NCBI GenBank assembly: GCA_024364735.1 | Contig: JAGFNQ010008797.1 | Location: forward strand, 355,581-419,580 | DNA: 64,000 nt | Reading direction: 5' to 3' | From: Boesenbergia rotunda | Lineage: Eukaryota; Streptophyta; Magnoliopsida; Zingiberales; Zingiberaceae | Part shown: positions 43,503 through 55,555 of the stretch, piece by piece | Position numbering within the stretch: position 1 is the stretch's first letter | Layout of the letters: each line of letters opens with the position of its first letter | The notes under the pieces: model-generated | Told to the model about the DNA's origin: nothing | The model's input: the letters and a program-made list of their open reading frames with translations, nothing else | The model's database searches: none | Translations under genes and position numbers: made by a program

Positions 43503-46121
43503 TGTCACGCCCCGCAGGTATATTTATCTGACAAAAATGGATGGTATACCCTTGTTAGTGTCAAAATGCATGTGAAGTTTTGAAGATATACTGGCTGTTA
43601 GTGCCGAAAAGTATACCCTTGTTGGTGCCCTTCCGAAATGGAAGGTATCCCCTTATGACAAAGTTAGATACAACATGATATAAGTTGACAAAGTAGGAAT
43701 AAACATAATAGCGGAAGATAATAATAACCAACTATCAAATAGAAAGATAAACTAAGATCACTCAACATTAAACTGATAAGACTGTGTGATGGTATGACCT
43801 AACACAACAAATATCATAACCGAATAAAAAAACACCACAAGACCAAAATCCACACACAAGTTATTTATTGTATGAATAAGTTTGGAAAACCAAAATGCAA
43901 ACAAAGGCGATAGTGGGGAAAACTCTTGATACGATGTGGGATGGGCGGACATGATCTCTAAGTTACTCCATATGATATCTATCTACTGTCTGAAGAAAAA
44001 AATCATAAAAGGATAGTGAGTCCAAAGGACTCAGCGGATAATAAAAATGTATAGTGCATGATGTCACGCACCCAGAGGCCCATGCTTGCTAGAAAATCAG
44101 GCAGCATCCCCTCTGTACGGCGGACAATCTGAAACTTAATACATATACATCTCAATATATAATATGTACAATCACACTCGGCTGATATTCACACAATCAT
44201 AACCATGCAGTTAAATAATATGACTAATAAATAATAAATATAATAAATAAATCTCTGTAAACTAAGCGCATCAAATCAAAAAGTCACACGAAAATAAATA
44301 AGTACATGTCCATAGAAAAGTCAAATATAATTCGTAATGAAAATCAACTAAAACAACACCAATACGGTAAAATTACTATAAAAGTACGAAGATGATACAA
44401 AAAATACTCAAGTAGGGGACTGGGAGGTGAATTCTCTTTTGGCGGGATGAGACACAACTATCAACTACTTGAAACAAAAGGAAGAATGAGGGGTGCTGAG
44501 TCCGGGTAGACTCTGCAGATATAAGAATAGATAGATACATGGTATATAAGAGGATAAAACAAGCATATAAAAACAAGAGTATACAGTTTCTGAAATAAAG
44601 AACATAAATCAAATGCATCTGTACGAATAAACATACCTGGAAATCAATGTAATAGATCAGGGCATGATCAGAAATAATACTCGTACTGCCGAGTAGATCT
44701 AGATCATATAATATAGACCAATCATATCCGAATATGCATGTTAATTAAATGCAGCAATCATAGCTCAAACAAATATAGCAAACACAAATAAATACACAAT
44801 GCATAATATGCACATGATGTAATGACCTACTCTGTACACACACCAACTACCATTACATTGGGTAGATTGAGTGGACAAGATATAAGCGCCAAAAATCTGT
44901 GACAATGTAGAAAAGTCATACTACTTATGACCATGTATGAAAAATCATAATACCTATGACTACGGAATCTTTAGATACCTGTGGAGACTCCTAACACCTG
45001 GGAAGTATTAACTATCTGCACACAATTCTAACTGAGCATGACACAATAGGAAATATGACCGACGATCCATCTCAACCACAATGGAGCCAGTGGTCGTCAA
45101 CATGCAAACAATGCTATGGTGCATGTCACTAATATACACAACCTCAATTAAACCAAAATCATGTAAACAATACGATACACATGCATCAATCAATATCCAA
45201 TATGCAACTAATCTATTGGGTAGAGTATATCTAATGTCAACCAAACTCTAGATAGGTCAAAATAATAATTCTATAATACACGCGTACAAGTGGTACTCTT
45301 TAGATAAGAAACCAAGGGTTGGCACCATATAATTGAATAGTTTGGATTACTACTCAAAGGTCAAGTAAGAATAAGTATCAAGCAGGAAATACAAGCAAAA
45401 ATAGATTTAAAGTAAATCAACCTACTCAGAAAATACCATAATCATGCATTTAAGGTAAAAAGAACTATAGAATCAAAGGAGAAGTACCTACATTAAATAT
45501 AACACGTATCCAAGTAAACCTCACGATCAACCGTACAAGTCTAAATCAAGGTCTTGTATCAAAGACAAAGTTTAACTATTTATACAATTAATAAAATAGC
45601 TAAATTGACTATTAAACATATTTAAGATCAAACTCTAATTACTCGTTTGCTTATTAAATCCAATACATATGACTTCCTTCTAACCTACTTTGCAACATTA
45701 GGTCAAAAGATCTCAAAGACCCAAAACAGAATCCAATACCGCGTCTAAATGTAGCACATGACCATAACACATAAGCCCAAAACATTCACGCTAAACTAAA
45801 CTCATCGAAATCCAAAACTAACAAATAGCAATACACAGCAGAATACACCACCAAAGCTTATTAACCTCTATGGCTCACGGCAAGACAACATTCATGACAA
45901 CCAAAATCATGAGGATAGCCCGGACCAAGCTCTGACAACACAGTTTCATCCCAACACAAACCAAACCCATAATCCCTAGCTCCAATTAGTGCCATACAAC
46001 AAGTTTCAAACCAAGTATAAGTCAGAAACAAACCTGTTGTTCCCAAACAACACAAGAAACAGGATCACAAACCAAAACAACACATATCTATAAAGAACTC
46101 AATCGAACAGAACCCAAAGCC
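43503..46121 (-). mobile_element. Reverse gypsy-type LTR sequence (M), probably composite
   Basis: Starts TGTCACGCCCCGC, the reverse of the GGGGCGTGACA ending of plant gypsy LTRs. A second such end TGTCACGCACCCAGAGG lies at 44065, and from there GGCAGCATCCCCTCTGTACGG and CGGACAATCTG align with the reversed end of LTR C. So there may be two related LTR pieces, 43503-44064 and 44065-46121. The right side is cut by LTR N. No coding sequence is recognised. Confidence 0.6.
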
Positions 46122-46535
46122 TGTGGGATCGTTTAGAATCGATAGAGGAGGGGGGGGGGTGAATATCAATAAAATTTCAGATACGATAGAATCTTGCACA
46201 GCGGAAAAATTAAAGCAATGATAACTTTTTCATTTTACTTGATTCGGAGTCTGTAACGACCCTACTCCAAGGCCCACGGTCCTTGACCGTTTTCGTTGGG
46301 CAATTCTATATTTCGGAAAAGTATTACACGAATTGAATCACGAATACAAAATTAAACGAAAAACACTTGAAATAAATATACCGACGATCGAAAAAGAATC
46401 TGAAGATCGGAGCAGCAGGTCATCGATCTTGAGCGTTGTTGGCGCTTGGAACTCGAGCACGGAGGAAAATGAACTGAGCATCTGAGTGCTTGAGTTGGAA
46501 GAAGTGTTGTATGGAAGCAGGGGTGAACTCCTTTT
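46122..46535 (-). mobile_element. Fragment of a reverse copia LTR (N)
   Basis: Begins TGTGGGATCG, whose reverse is the usual LTR end, then GATAGAGGAGGGGGGGGGTG (reverse of the CACCCCCCCTCTATC motif) and the TCCAAGGCCCACGGTCCTTG and GGGCAATTCTATA blocks shared with LTR D. It is cut at 46535 by LTR A2, before reaching its TATA. Confidence 0.75.
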
Positions 46536-47296
46536 TGTTGGGGCAATCAGCATCTGGAGGATCATGGGTTTTGATGTGTGTGTGAATATGGGCAAGTTAG
46601 GGGTTATTGTTGGACTAATATGTGTATGTGAGTGTGCAGGTTTGCAGGTACACATAGACTTGGTTGGATGTCTTCAGGTGAAGGGTGGCATGGAGGCAAG
46701 CAGTTGGCTTGCGTTGGCATCTGAGGGACCATGGACAAAGCAGGTACGAAGAGCCGAAGGAAGTGGACATCGAGGCGTACGTGAAGGATAGCATGGAGGC
46801 AAGCCGCGGGCTTGTGTGCATATTCGAGAGACAAGGGCCAAAGTCGAAGAGGGCTTGAAGGTGACAGATCGAGGCTACTAGAGCAGAGACGATGAGCTGA
46901 GGGACGCAGACTTCGAGACATGCGTGAAGGGTGACATGGAGGCAAGCCGAGGGCTTGCGTGCTCATCCGAGGGACGGGAGCCGAACACGAAGAGGGCGTG
47001 AAGGCAACAGATTGAGACTGCTGATTGAAGAGTCAACTAGGTTGTAAGGGTCCGAGTGTGAGTGTTTGTACTCGGGAACTAAGTCGGGAGGGTTCGAGTG
47101 CGGAGAGAAATGTACTCTAAAAGTGTAACCATAGGCTTAGGGAAGGACCAGTCGACTGGTACCACGTAAATAGGTGTGCTTCTTTCGTTAGTTTTGTCTT
47201 TATTTAGTATATTCCGCTTGCGCACTAACGATTGTAGGAAGAACGAATCGAAAGAAGCTATTCACCCACCTCTAGCTTGACGAACACGATCTAACA
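46536..47296 (+). repeat. 5' LTR of A2 with promoter region deleted
   Basis: TGTTGGGGCAATCAGC to GATCTAACA, 761 bp against 1117 bp in A1. Homology jumps from the first CAGTCGACTGGT (47149-47160) straight to ACCACGTAAATAGG, removing about 350 bases including the remaining palindromes and the TATA box. The three hairpin-core units (46677-46980) and the CACCC end motif are kept. Confidence 0.85.
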
Positions 47297-47298
47297 AG

Positions 47299-47310
47299 TG
47301 GTATCAGAGC
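47299..47310 (+). other. Primer binding site of A2
   Basis: TGGTATCAGAGC, perfect match to initiator Met tRNA, two bases after the LTR. Confidence 0.92.
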
Positions 47311-47363
47311 GTGGTTCGCTCTCGTTGGAATAACCGTCAAAAGAGCACAAACTAGAGGAAAGA

Positions 47364-48973
47364 ATGATGGAAAATAAGTTGGGGGATGATATCAACACAC
47401 CGCCTCCTTATGACCATGAAGATTTTGCCTATTGGAAGACAAGAATGAAGACTTGACTTGGAATGGATTGGGAGTGTATGATGATAATAGAAGAACCATT
47501 CGAGATTCCCAGAGACAAGCACGGGAAAAAGCTCCGACCTAGATATTGGACTAAGGAGCAACAAGAACAATCTAGGGCAAATAAGAAGGTAATTGATATA
47601 TTAGTTAATATTTTATCTAATAATATTTTGAGTGATGTAAGTGAGTATAAAAATGCATATGAGTTGTGGAATAAGTTGGAAGAATGTCGTGAGAACCCTA
47701 CACAAACTCAAATAGTGGAAGAGCCCAAAGAAATTAATTCAATAGTCCAAGAGGGAAAAAGAAAATGAGTTGTCAACCTCATCAAGTGAAGAGACACAAT
47801 CAAGTGAAAGATCATCCACCTCATTAAGAGAAGAAAAAGATGTATCAACTTCAAGGATTGAGGGGGAGGAGAGACTCTCATCCATACCGGAGCAAGAAAA
47901 AGCTCCTACCTCCACCAAAGCAAGAACCAAAGACCACATGCATCATATGCTTTGGATGCAACAAGAAGGGGCACTACAAGGACAAGTGTCCATTAGGTAA
48001 AAGGGAGGTAAATCCTAAACCTAACTCAATTCATTTTAAATCTAATGTAAGTTGTAGGGAAAAGAAAGAAAAGAAGCACATTAGGTGCTATACTTGCGGG
48101 GAACTAGGACATTATCACACTCAATGTCCAAAAAAAGGAGAGTTCAAGAAGATAGAGAATTTAAGAGGATGGGAAAAAGAGGAAAAGAAAAGGAGCTCAC
48201 ATCTAGGGGAAGCTACAAGGGTAAGGGAGGTAATCCATAACTTTACTTATACTTCAAATGCTTTTTTGAATGCTAGAAATATTAATGATTGCTTGCCTAT
48301 GCGTACTTTTGGCTTTAAGTATCATGATAGAAATAGAAATACTATTGTATGCCAAAATATTAAAGAATCCATGTTTCATGATAAATCTAGGGGTTTTAGA
48401 CCTAAGGATCAAGACATCAACCCTAAGAAAGGGAGACACATGCCTAGAAAAATGGGTAGATCTAGGAATGATCAAAATGAGCATGGTGATACTATGGTTA
48501 GAAATTTAGAAAAGGAAAATTAAGTTTTGAGGGCAAAGCTTGATGAATTAGAAAAGAACCTACATAGACTCATTAGAGGGTCCAAGGGATTGTGTGTGAT
48601 ACCGAAGGATCAACACATTAAAAATAATAGGCCGGGACTAGGATATAAAGCTAGGGGGTCAAATGTTAGTAAAAAGACTAGTGAAAAATCATATGGCAAG
48701 GTGCCATATGACTATAGCAAAGAAAAGGTCAAAAATGACAAGAAAAAGTCATTTAAAAGGGAAAAGAAGAAGTCCACCAAGGACAAGGTGTGGAAAGTTA
48801 AGAGAGTGAGAGTTGAAGGTCAAGAAGCAACGGAGGAACACCGGTGTGGTATTGCAATCGTAAAAGAGCCATCTAGGGAAGTGACTAGGACTAGGAGCTT
48901 AAGGGAGGGCTCTAGAAGTCACAATGTGATTCATGGTCAATGGATCTCAGGAGGATTTCTCCTAGGAGATTAG
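47364..48973 (+). pseudogene. Gag of A2 (copia type, two zinc knuckles, broken)
   Basis: MMENKLGDDIN start, YDHEDFAYWKTRMKT then a stop (47455-47457, TGA), EPFEIPRDKHGKKLRPRYW, ANKKVIDILVNILS and ELWNKLEE: a copia Gag core (residues ~1-130). A frame change near 47765 and another between 47840 and 47930 break the Ser/Glu-rich linker. CCHC knuckles are at 47949 (CFGCNKKGHYKDKC) and 48087 (CYTCGELGHYHTQC), then a Lys/Arg-rich tail, one TAA at 48521-48523 and the conserved end GGFLLGD-stop at 48971-48973. Role by family: capsid and RNA packaging. The stop at the same place as in A1 suggests gag of this family truly ends here without pol. Confidence 0.85.
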
Positions 48974-49395
48974 ATGGACCATGGAGTGTGCTAAAGGGTT
49001 GGAAGATTAAGGTGAGTCTTAATTCTAGGAAATTGGCACACTAAAAGGAGATTTATGGAGAAAAAGATGAAAATGAGATTATATTTGGTAGATATTTGGG
49101 TTTAATGTATAAACGTCATATAATTCAGTACTAGGAATATATTATGGTTAGGAATGGGAGGATACACCAAGGAGAGGTCAAAACTAGGACTGTTAGATAA
49201 GTTTCAATCATACAATTTGGGTAGTTTTGAATTTCGTGCCAATCTTGGGATTCGGAATAAATTTGTTTGAAAATATATTTTTTCCAAGTACACATATGCT
49301 TCACAAACCTCTCCACGAAATTTCAGATTTTTTGGAGGTTTGTGGAATTAGGTACACATTTTTGAAAATAGGATTGGAAACTTGAAATCAGAGTA
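48974..49395 (+). other. Spacer between gag and aORF in A2
   Basis: About 420 bases, homologous to 23976-24072 plus 25550-25865 of A1 (where D is inserted). Noncoding, and no pol motif in any frame. Confidence 0.7.
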
Positions 49396-49522
49396 CCAGT
49401 CGACTGGTACTGTACCATTCGACTGGTCTAGTGCAAATCGGAATATAGGATTTCAAAATTACCAGTTGACTGCCCTTGGGGCAGTCGACTGATCTTACTG
49501 ATCAGTTTCACAGTCGACTGCC
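49396..49522 (+). promoter_or_regulatory. CAGTCGACTG palindrome array upstream of the A2 aORF
   Basis: ACCAGTCGACTGGT (49397), a one-base variant near 49415, CCAGTTGACTGCCC...GGGCAGTCGACTG (49460-49489) and CAGTCGACTGCCCC (49511). Followed by a leader with CCTAGGGTTTTG as in A1. Confidence 0.55.
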
Positions 49523-49725
49523 CCAAATAAGAATAGCCGCGCGGGGGTGGCCAAAACCTAGGGTTTTGCGTGCCACCCCTGCGCGATCTTCTCTGCCCTG
49601 ACCTCCTCTCTTGTTCTAAGGTCCTCCCAAGCCCTAAAAACACTTTCCTAGCCTCCTCCATCTCAGATTTACACCTAGGGTTAGGAAAACCTTCTTCTTT
49701 GAGTCAAGCCTCACAAATATTCATC

Positions 49726-50702
49726 ATGCAACGAAGGGAGAAATGGTAACTACTTGTGTAGTTTGTTTTTCACATTTGGTTCATGATTTAGAACTAATTT
49801 GTCTCTTTTTGCATGTTTTTCTTTGTATTGTCTCTTTATGGGGTAATTTGTGGTACATGCATGTTGTTGGTCATAATAGAGTTGTCCAAAAGAGAAGAAA
49901 ATATGAGGGGTCGTCGCAACAAGGTTAGGTAGACCAGGATGCACCTCGGTTCCGATCCGAAGAGTGCCGGAGGAGATTCGCCGATAATGAGTTCGTATTG
50001 ATGAATTGTAGATACCTTAATAGGTCATATTTTGGAGAGAAAACCCCCTCAATTGCTGAAATGATTACTTATTTTGGGATAGAGAAGTTGGTGTAATATT
50101 AGCATGACGTCAATCTAGACATGTGTAAAGAGTTCTATACAAACCTCACATGCATCAATCCCGATAATAAACTCTATGAGTCTATGGTGGCAGGAGTCAC
50201 CATCCCCTTCTCACCCGCAGTTTTAGGTGTATTTTTGGGGTGTAGGGTGTCTAACCATGCATTCACGTATTTCCCAAAAGTTATTGAGCCCTTTACTTTT
50301 CCAAATGTCACTATTGATCAAATTCACATGTATTATTTTGTAAGACATCGGTGTATTACAAAGTGTATTTTTGACGCAAAGAACATGAGTCTATTTAGTA
50401 ATGTCTTGTATAAAATTGTTGTAGAGTGCATATTACCCATTGTTACCAAGGGACGGTCGAGGATTCGACTGTCGCACTTGATAATAATATACGCCCTAGA
50501 GAGGAGGTTAGACATCGACATCATTCTGCATGTCTTTATATCTATTGTTAATTTTTCCCATAGTGTCAATGGGATGATCTACATGCCCTTTTGCCATATC
50601 CTGACCGAGTTTTTGAGTCTAGGGGTATACGCACGACTAGCGGTTAGGTACGTCACTTGTCCAAGAACTATGATCAAATTGGTACATGACAGTTGTCCTT
50701 GG
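49726..50702 (+). pseudogene. aORF of A2, interrupted by element K
   Basis: Probable short first exon ATG CAA CGA AGG GAG AAA TG at 49726-49745 followed by GTAACT, suggesting an intron ending near 49880. The main frame then reads NEFVLMNCRYLNRSYFGEK, two stops near 50095-50101, and an open stretch 50121-50702 with FYTNLTCINPDNKLYESMV, PFSPAVLGVFLGCRVS, VLYKIVVECILPIVTKGR, YALERRLDIDI and IYMPFCHILTEF. Same protein as in A1 and K; function unknown. The C-terminal coiled coil is separated by K's insertion. The exact splice sites are not certain. Confidence 0.7.
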
Positions 50703-51732
50703 TGTTGGAACCCGGATGGCTAGAGAGGGGGGGGGGTGAATATAGCCAAACACTTTGACCTTTGGCACTTATCGAATTTCTGCACTCAACCTTATCAGTA
50801 GCACAACGGAAGAAACAATGGAAACAAAGCAGTGCAGAAAATAAAAACAGAAAACGAAGACAAACAAACACAACTAGCAAGATTGCTAACAAAGAGGGTT
50901 TACAAGGTTCGGGGATAACTTGCCTCTACTCCTTGGCGTGCCCTTAAGGTGGGCGATCCCTTGATCGTCGGCAGATCAAGCCCCGGTTATCACCGGATAG
51001 AAAGCAACATCTTTCTCGGTGGAGAAACCTCTCCACAGTGTTTCAATCACAGATATATGTTTAAGCACAATGAAACAACAAGAAAGATCTTACTTAGCAC
51101 TTAGCAAGGACAAGAACACAGCAAGCTCCCTCAGAGCTCCACCCAGCGACGATCTCACGCAAGAGCCCTCTCCTCGTGTCTTCTCGCTGTTGGACTCGGA
51201 ACTTCTTGTTCCCTCCTTCAAGCGCTCAAGTAATGACTGGTTGCTTCACAGATTGTAGTTTCTTGCACAAGATGATGGAACTTCAGAACACGCAAGCAAG
51301 ATGTGGAGAACATAAAGGCGCAGCAAGAACTCAGTTCGCAAACTCTAGAACTCTGCTTCAACGAAGCCTTCTTCCGCCCTTTTGTTTTTCCACCAAGCGT
51401 CAGGTGACACCATCCCTGCAGCCACCAGCTGCTCACCTGCCAACGCCAGCTACCACTGAGCTCTCCCTGAACTCACTGAGCTTCCCTCAGCCAAGCTCCA
51501 ATCTCCGCTCCAGTCTGCAGCTCGGCCGTTGCAACCTGAGATGGAAAAACGGACAAACCTGCTCCAAGGAAAGGTCTCCATTGACTCTCCTTGAGTGTTT
51601 GAATCCTTCCCTGTCACCTGCAGCTTAATCAGAGTGTTAGCACAGCGTATCAATCAGAAAATCAAGGATCAGTGAGTGAGCGCAGAGAATCAGATATGTT
51701 CAGAGCGTCTGACAACGCAATTTGAATTAAAG

Positions 51733-52262
51733 TGATCGGTCACCGGACCGATCCAGGGCTTGTGGGTCGGTCACCAGACCGATCCACTGCTTCGCTGGGA
51801 TTCCCAGCTCTCATGGCAATACACGCCTGATCAGTCTGGTGACCGATCAGAGTGAAGCCTGATCGGTCACTCAGACCGATCAGGACTAATGAACAGTGAT
51901 TCTGTAATCAGATCCTAAGTCCCTGATCGGTCACCGGACCGTTCAGAAGCTGATCCGGGGGGGGGGGACTCACTCACTGTTCGTTCCCTGATCGATCACC
52001 AGACCGATCAGGAGCAAGATAGTGAGGAAGCTGCCTGCTCCCTGATCGGTCACCGGACCGATCAGGAGCCAAGCAACACGGCAATAGCCTGCTCCCTGAT
52101 CGGTCACCAGACCGATCAGGAGCAACACAGTAGGTTCCCAACCTCACTGTGCGCTCCCTGATCGGTCACCAGACCGATCAGACATCGCTGGATCGGTCAC
52201 CAGACTGATCCACGAAGGAGCAGCGTGCCAATATCTCTGATCGGTCACCAGACCGATCCAGG
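51733..52262 (-). promoter_or_regulatory. GATCGGTC palindrome array in LTR K
   Basis: Ten or eleven copies of TGATCGGTC-ACC(G/A)-GACCGATCA, 9-bp arms around a 4-base loop, at roughly 30-70-base spacing (51733, 51765, 51822, 51856, 51927, 51987, 52037, 52097, 52156, 52190, 52235). Some copies extend to 11-bp arms (CCTGATCGGTC/GACCGATCAGG). The same motif is found upstream of the K aORF. Confidence 0.7.
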
Positions 52263-52690
52263 GGCTCAAACCTAGCCCTCCAAGCTAGGGTTTCATCCAC
52301 CTTAGCCCTCCAAGCTAAGGATTTTTTCATCTAACTCTCCAAGTTGGGAATTTGCACCTAATCCTCCACGTTAGGACTTTTCACCTAGCCCTCCAAGCTA
52401 GGACTTTTCACCCAACCCTTCCGAGTTAGAACATCATCCAACCTAGCCCTCCAAGCTAGGCACCTAACCCTCCAAGCCAGGACTTTTCACTTAATTCTCC
52501 AAGTTGGGACTTTTCACCTAACCCTCCAAGCTAGGACTTTTCACCTAGCCCTCCAAGCTAGGACTTTTCACCCAACCCTTCCGAATTAGGACTTTTCAAA
52601 CACCTAGCCCTCCAAGCTAGGACTTTTTACACCTAACCCTCCAGGTTAGGATTTTCCAACACCTAGCCCTCCATGCTAGGATTTTCCATA
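52262..52690 (-). repeat. Hairpin minisatellite in LTR K
   Basis: About 15 units of ~27 bases, plus-strand form CCTAGC-CCTCCAA-GCTAGG-ACTTTTCA. Stem variants are often paired: CTTAGC/GCTAAG (52301), CTAA/TTAG (52359), CTAACC/GGTTAG (52634). The loop CCTCCAA is more constant than the stem bases. Confidence 0.85.
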
Positions 52691-52798
52691 CCATGCCTAA
52701 TCCTCGATCATGACTTAATCATAATCATCATAATCATCAACCTAAACTAAAATCGGTGTCAACACCAAAATAACAATTAGGGTCAGACTGCATCAACA

Positions 52799-53560
52799 AT
52801 CTCCCCCTTTTTGTTGTTTGACAAACCGAATTTAAGTTTAGGGATTTTCAATCAAATTCCTCAAATCCAGAATCATAGGGGAATCAGGATCCTTCCCCTA
52901 TAACATATCCCTCCTAAACTTAACCAACCACACTCTCTCCCTTTGTCGAATACCGAAAAGGGTCTAGAAGGGCTGTTAAGTTTAACCATACTCCCCCTCA
53001 ACCCTAGGGGTATCCCAACCAACAAAGATGTGATTGATTTTTGATAACCATATGAACACATGTGAAAAAGATAGAGCAAGATATAGCAATCACATGCATC
53101 ATACTAACATGAAATAACAACACACAAGGCATGATAAAATAATCATGTGCATCAAGTAGACATGACATTTTAAGCATGATCATAGCGGTACAGAATGAGG
53201 CATATAGGCAGATAGTAATCATGTGAACATACATAAGCCAACATCCCAAGCATGATAAGAAATACATGCAAAATATCGAAGACATCATATTAACACAGCC
53301 TGATCATAGTCAAGTGCATCAGAAATCGAATAACTAGGCAAATATAAAGTACATGCTAAATCAGATGCATCATATAGCAAGATGATCATCTAGTAACATA
53401 GCAGTGCATCAAACCAAACAACCAAACAGATTCATATCAATGCATCGAAGTCAAACAAGTATGACACACGGCCAGAGAAGTCAAGTAACTAGGCATACAG
53501 CCTGAGAGTCATACAACGCAAGGGATCAGAAATCCAAATGTCAAACAGACATAGGGTATA
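52799..53560 (-). other. 3' noncoding interior and polypurine tract of K
   Basis: On the minus strand AAAAAGGGGGAGAT (52799-52812) directly precedes the LTR. The rest is noncoding sequence between the aORF stop and the polypurine tract; open frames here (53288-53004, minus) show no domain. Confidence 0.75.
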
Positions 53561-55243
53561 TCAATCATCAGTGGGGGGGTCAGCCTGCATCGGATCATCC
53601 AACGTCTCATCAACCGCAGCAGAGGAACCTGGTGCGGCACTGGAAGAGGGCGCAACTCCAGGGAATGTGTGCTGGCGCCACTCAGCGTACCATGTCTGCT
53701 GTAAGGTGCGAGATCCAGAAACATCGGTCTCGATCGCGGTCAGTCTGCGATCGATGGAGCGAAAATCCGTCCGAACCTCCTTGCGCTAGGTCTCCTGCAA
53801 ATGAATATCCTCCTAGAGAGTCCGATCCAGCTCTGAGAGCTGCCAGCGAAGATCTGGCTCGGGCTCGTCGTCGTAATCCGCAGCAGCATCGACTGGCGCC
53901 TAAACCTGTGGACCTCCCCTCGGTAACCCACCAAGAACCCTACCATCTTTCTAGACCAATGCTCGATCATGCTCCCGAACAATGATGCCGGACTTGGCAA
54001 ATGCCCGCCAGCCAAGCCTACAATCCTGTCGGACCATAGGCATCGTCTGACCCTTGGTGACATCAACACCAACTGACATGAGCCAGTCGGTGATGACGTG
54101 ACCAAAAGGCATGTAGACCGTGCGGCGGCTGGGCTCTCGATAAGATAAGATGGACTGGAAGATGCTCTCCATGATATCGAAGTCCAATCAGCGGTGCATG
54201 CCGTAGAGCATCAGACAGTGGTAGGGTCGGATCTCAGTTAGGGGCTTGGAAGTGATCGGAAGGATACAATTTGTGATAATCTTAAACAGGATGTAACTTG
54301 TGGGAGAGAGACGCAGTGCTGCAAAGGTAGGAAACTCAGGGCCCAGCTCATCGAGATCGGCCGGGCGGGGAAGACTAAAGAAATACTGAAATATGCCATC
54401 AGGTGTAACATCAGCGAACGGGGCCAATAGAGGATCAGGAAGCTCAGGATAGATCGAGTACAGATTTGGTGATTGTCGACCACCCAAATACTCTGCTAAA
54501 ATCTCGTAAGAGAAATCAAGGGTCCTTTTGGCGACTCGAGTAGTGAACTCGAATCCGCCTTGAGGGCCCGGCTGGAGGTTGTTGTAAAATTCTGAGACAA
54601 GGTCATGGTTGATTGGCCTCTCAAGGGTGAGGAGAAAGCCAAGATTATAAAAAGTGACGATCTCTATGATCGAAGGACAATACTCAGTCAGGAAGGGGAC
54701 ATCTATCGATCGGCAGGGTAACAATTTAAAAGTCCTTGATTGGAAAGCCTGTTCACAGGCGGCATTCGGGAAGCGAGAGCTCGAAGAAGGCTGTGGCCTT
54801 CTGGAGGGCGGAGATGAAGACGGAGCTTTCCCCCTCGAGCTGCCCTCAGCAGCTTCTTTGCCCTTAGAAGACTTTCTAAAGATTATAATTGATCATGGCA
54901 CAAGTTCGAATCAAATTAATCATGACACCAATCACAAGAATAAGATTCGATCAAATCGATCAAGACCAGGTAAGACCCAATCAGAGAACGTGATCAAGAC
55001 ACAACGATTAAAAGACCACAGTTTAATCAGAGACACAAGATTTGATCACAACAAATAAGCAAGTGAATATAAGATGGAATTGATCATAAGGTGAAGACAG
55101 TTGATCAAAGGTAAGATATGGAAATAATAGGGTCACGGCCAACACAAGAAGGTCACGGCACCACAAACATGATTAGCTTCATAGATATAATCCATAAACA
55201 GATTCATAAAGAAAACTAAATCAAAAACTCACTTTGGTGCCAT
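53561..55243 (-). pseudogene. aORF of K: two-exon gene downstream of pol, lightly broken
   Basis: Exon 1 is ATGGCACCAAA (55243-55233) followed by GTGAGT; the intron runs to TCTTTAG, and exon 2 starts at 54875. The join gives MAPKKSSKGKE in frame. Exon 2 encodes a Lys/Ser/Pro-rich N-terminus, then VPFLTEYCPSIIEIVTFYNL, EFYNNLQP, TLDFSYEILAEYLGG, ILFKIITNCILPITSKP, YHCLMLYGMHR and VYMPFGHVITDW, an acidic linker and a coiled coil (WQLSELDRTL, FRSIDRRLTAIETDV), ending TDD-stop at 53563-53561. It is the A1/A2 aORF protein. In-frame stops at about 54188, 53948, 53902, 53812 and 53788 are single-base changes. No signal peptide or membrane span. Function unknown; nuclear or DNA binding is only a guess from the basic N-terminus. 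Confidence 0.75.
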
Positions 55244-55555
55244 TGAAGTTGGTTTGAAGGATCTCAAAAACTGGAAGAAGAACTTGCGCAGGAGAAGCTC
55301 TCGGCGTAAGACAGAGACACAGAAAACCTGGAGCAAGTAGATAACTTGCAGAGAACAAGGAAACGCTCGTAGAAACCTTCGCAAGAACTCGCACGCGCGA
55401 GGAAGAGGGAGATGCAGGAATACTCTCGCACAGGATGAAGAGGCGCAAGTGGGAGTTTTCGGCGCTAGGGTTCGGCAAGGAAGGGTTTTGGGAGGAGTTA
55501 ATCAGTTGGTGGATCTATCCACCAACCAGACTTTAATGCATCTGAACGGATCACC
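55244..55555 (-). promoter_or_regulatory. Leader of the K aORF
   Basis: Between the palindrome array and exon 1, in sense: CATTAAAG, then GAACCCTAGCGCCG, pyrimidine-rich CTCTTCATCC and TTCTTCTTCC, then AACTTCAATGG around the start codon. It looks like a plant 5' untranslated region and parallels the leaders of A1 and A2. Confidence 0.5.

Larger units (their letters stand above)
46536..50702 (+). mobile_element. Element A2: second pol-less family-A copia element, 3' part beyond K
   Basis: 5' LTR 46536-47296, perfect primer site, gag 47364-48973, palindrome array 49396-49520 and aORF from 49726, interrupted at 50702 by element K. The rest should lie beyond the window. Gag stop, spacer and aORF line up with A1, with no pol between them. 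Confidence 0.88.
50703..52798 (-). repeat. 3' LTR of element K
   Basis: On the minus strand it starts TGTTGATGCAGTCTGACCC (52798) and ends GGGTTCCAACA (50703), with TATTCACCCCCCCCCCTCTC near the end. In sense order it holds the hairpin minisatellite (52690-52262), the GATCGGTC palindrome array (52262-51733), then R/U5-like sequence. No clear TATA box was found. Small plus-strand open frames in it are not genes. Confidence 0.9.

Noticed and set aside
52262..52690. CRISPR-like array in 52262-52690
   Set aside because: Eukaryotic LTR minisatellite; spacer is a near-constant ACTTTTCA and the units drift.
53561..54875. aORF as an env-like protein of SIRE elements
   Set aside because: No signal peptide, membrane span or fusion-like segment; it has soluble and coiled-coil character.
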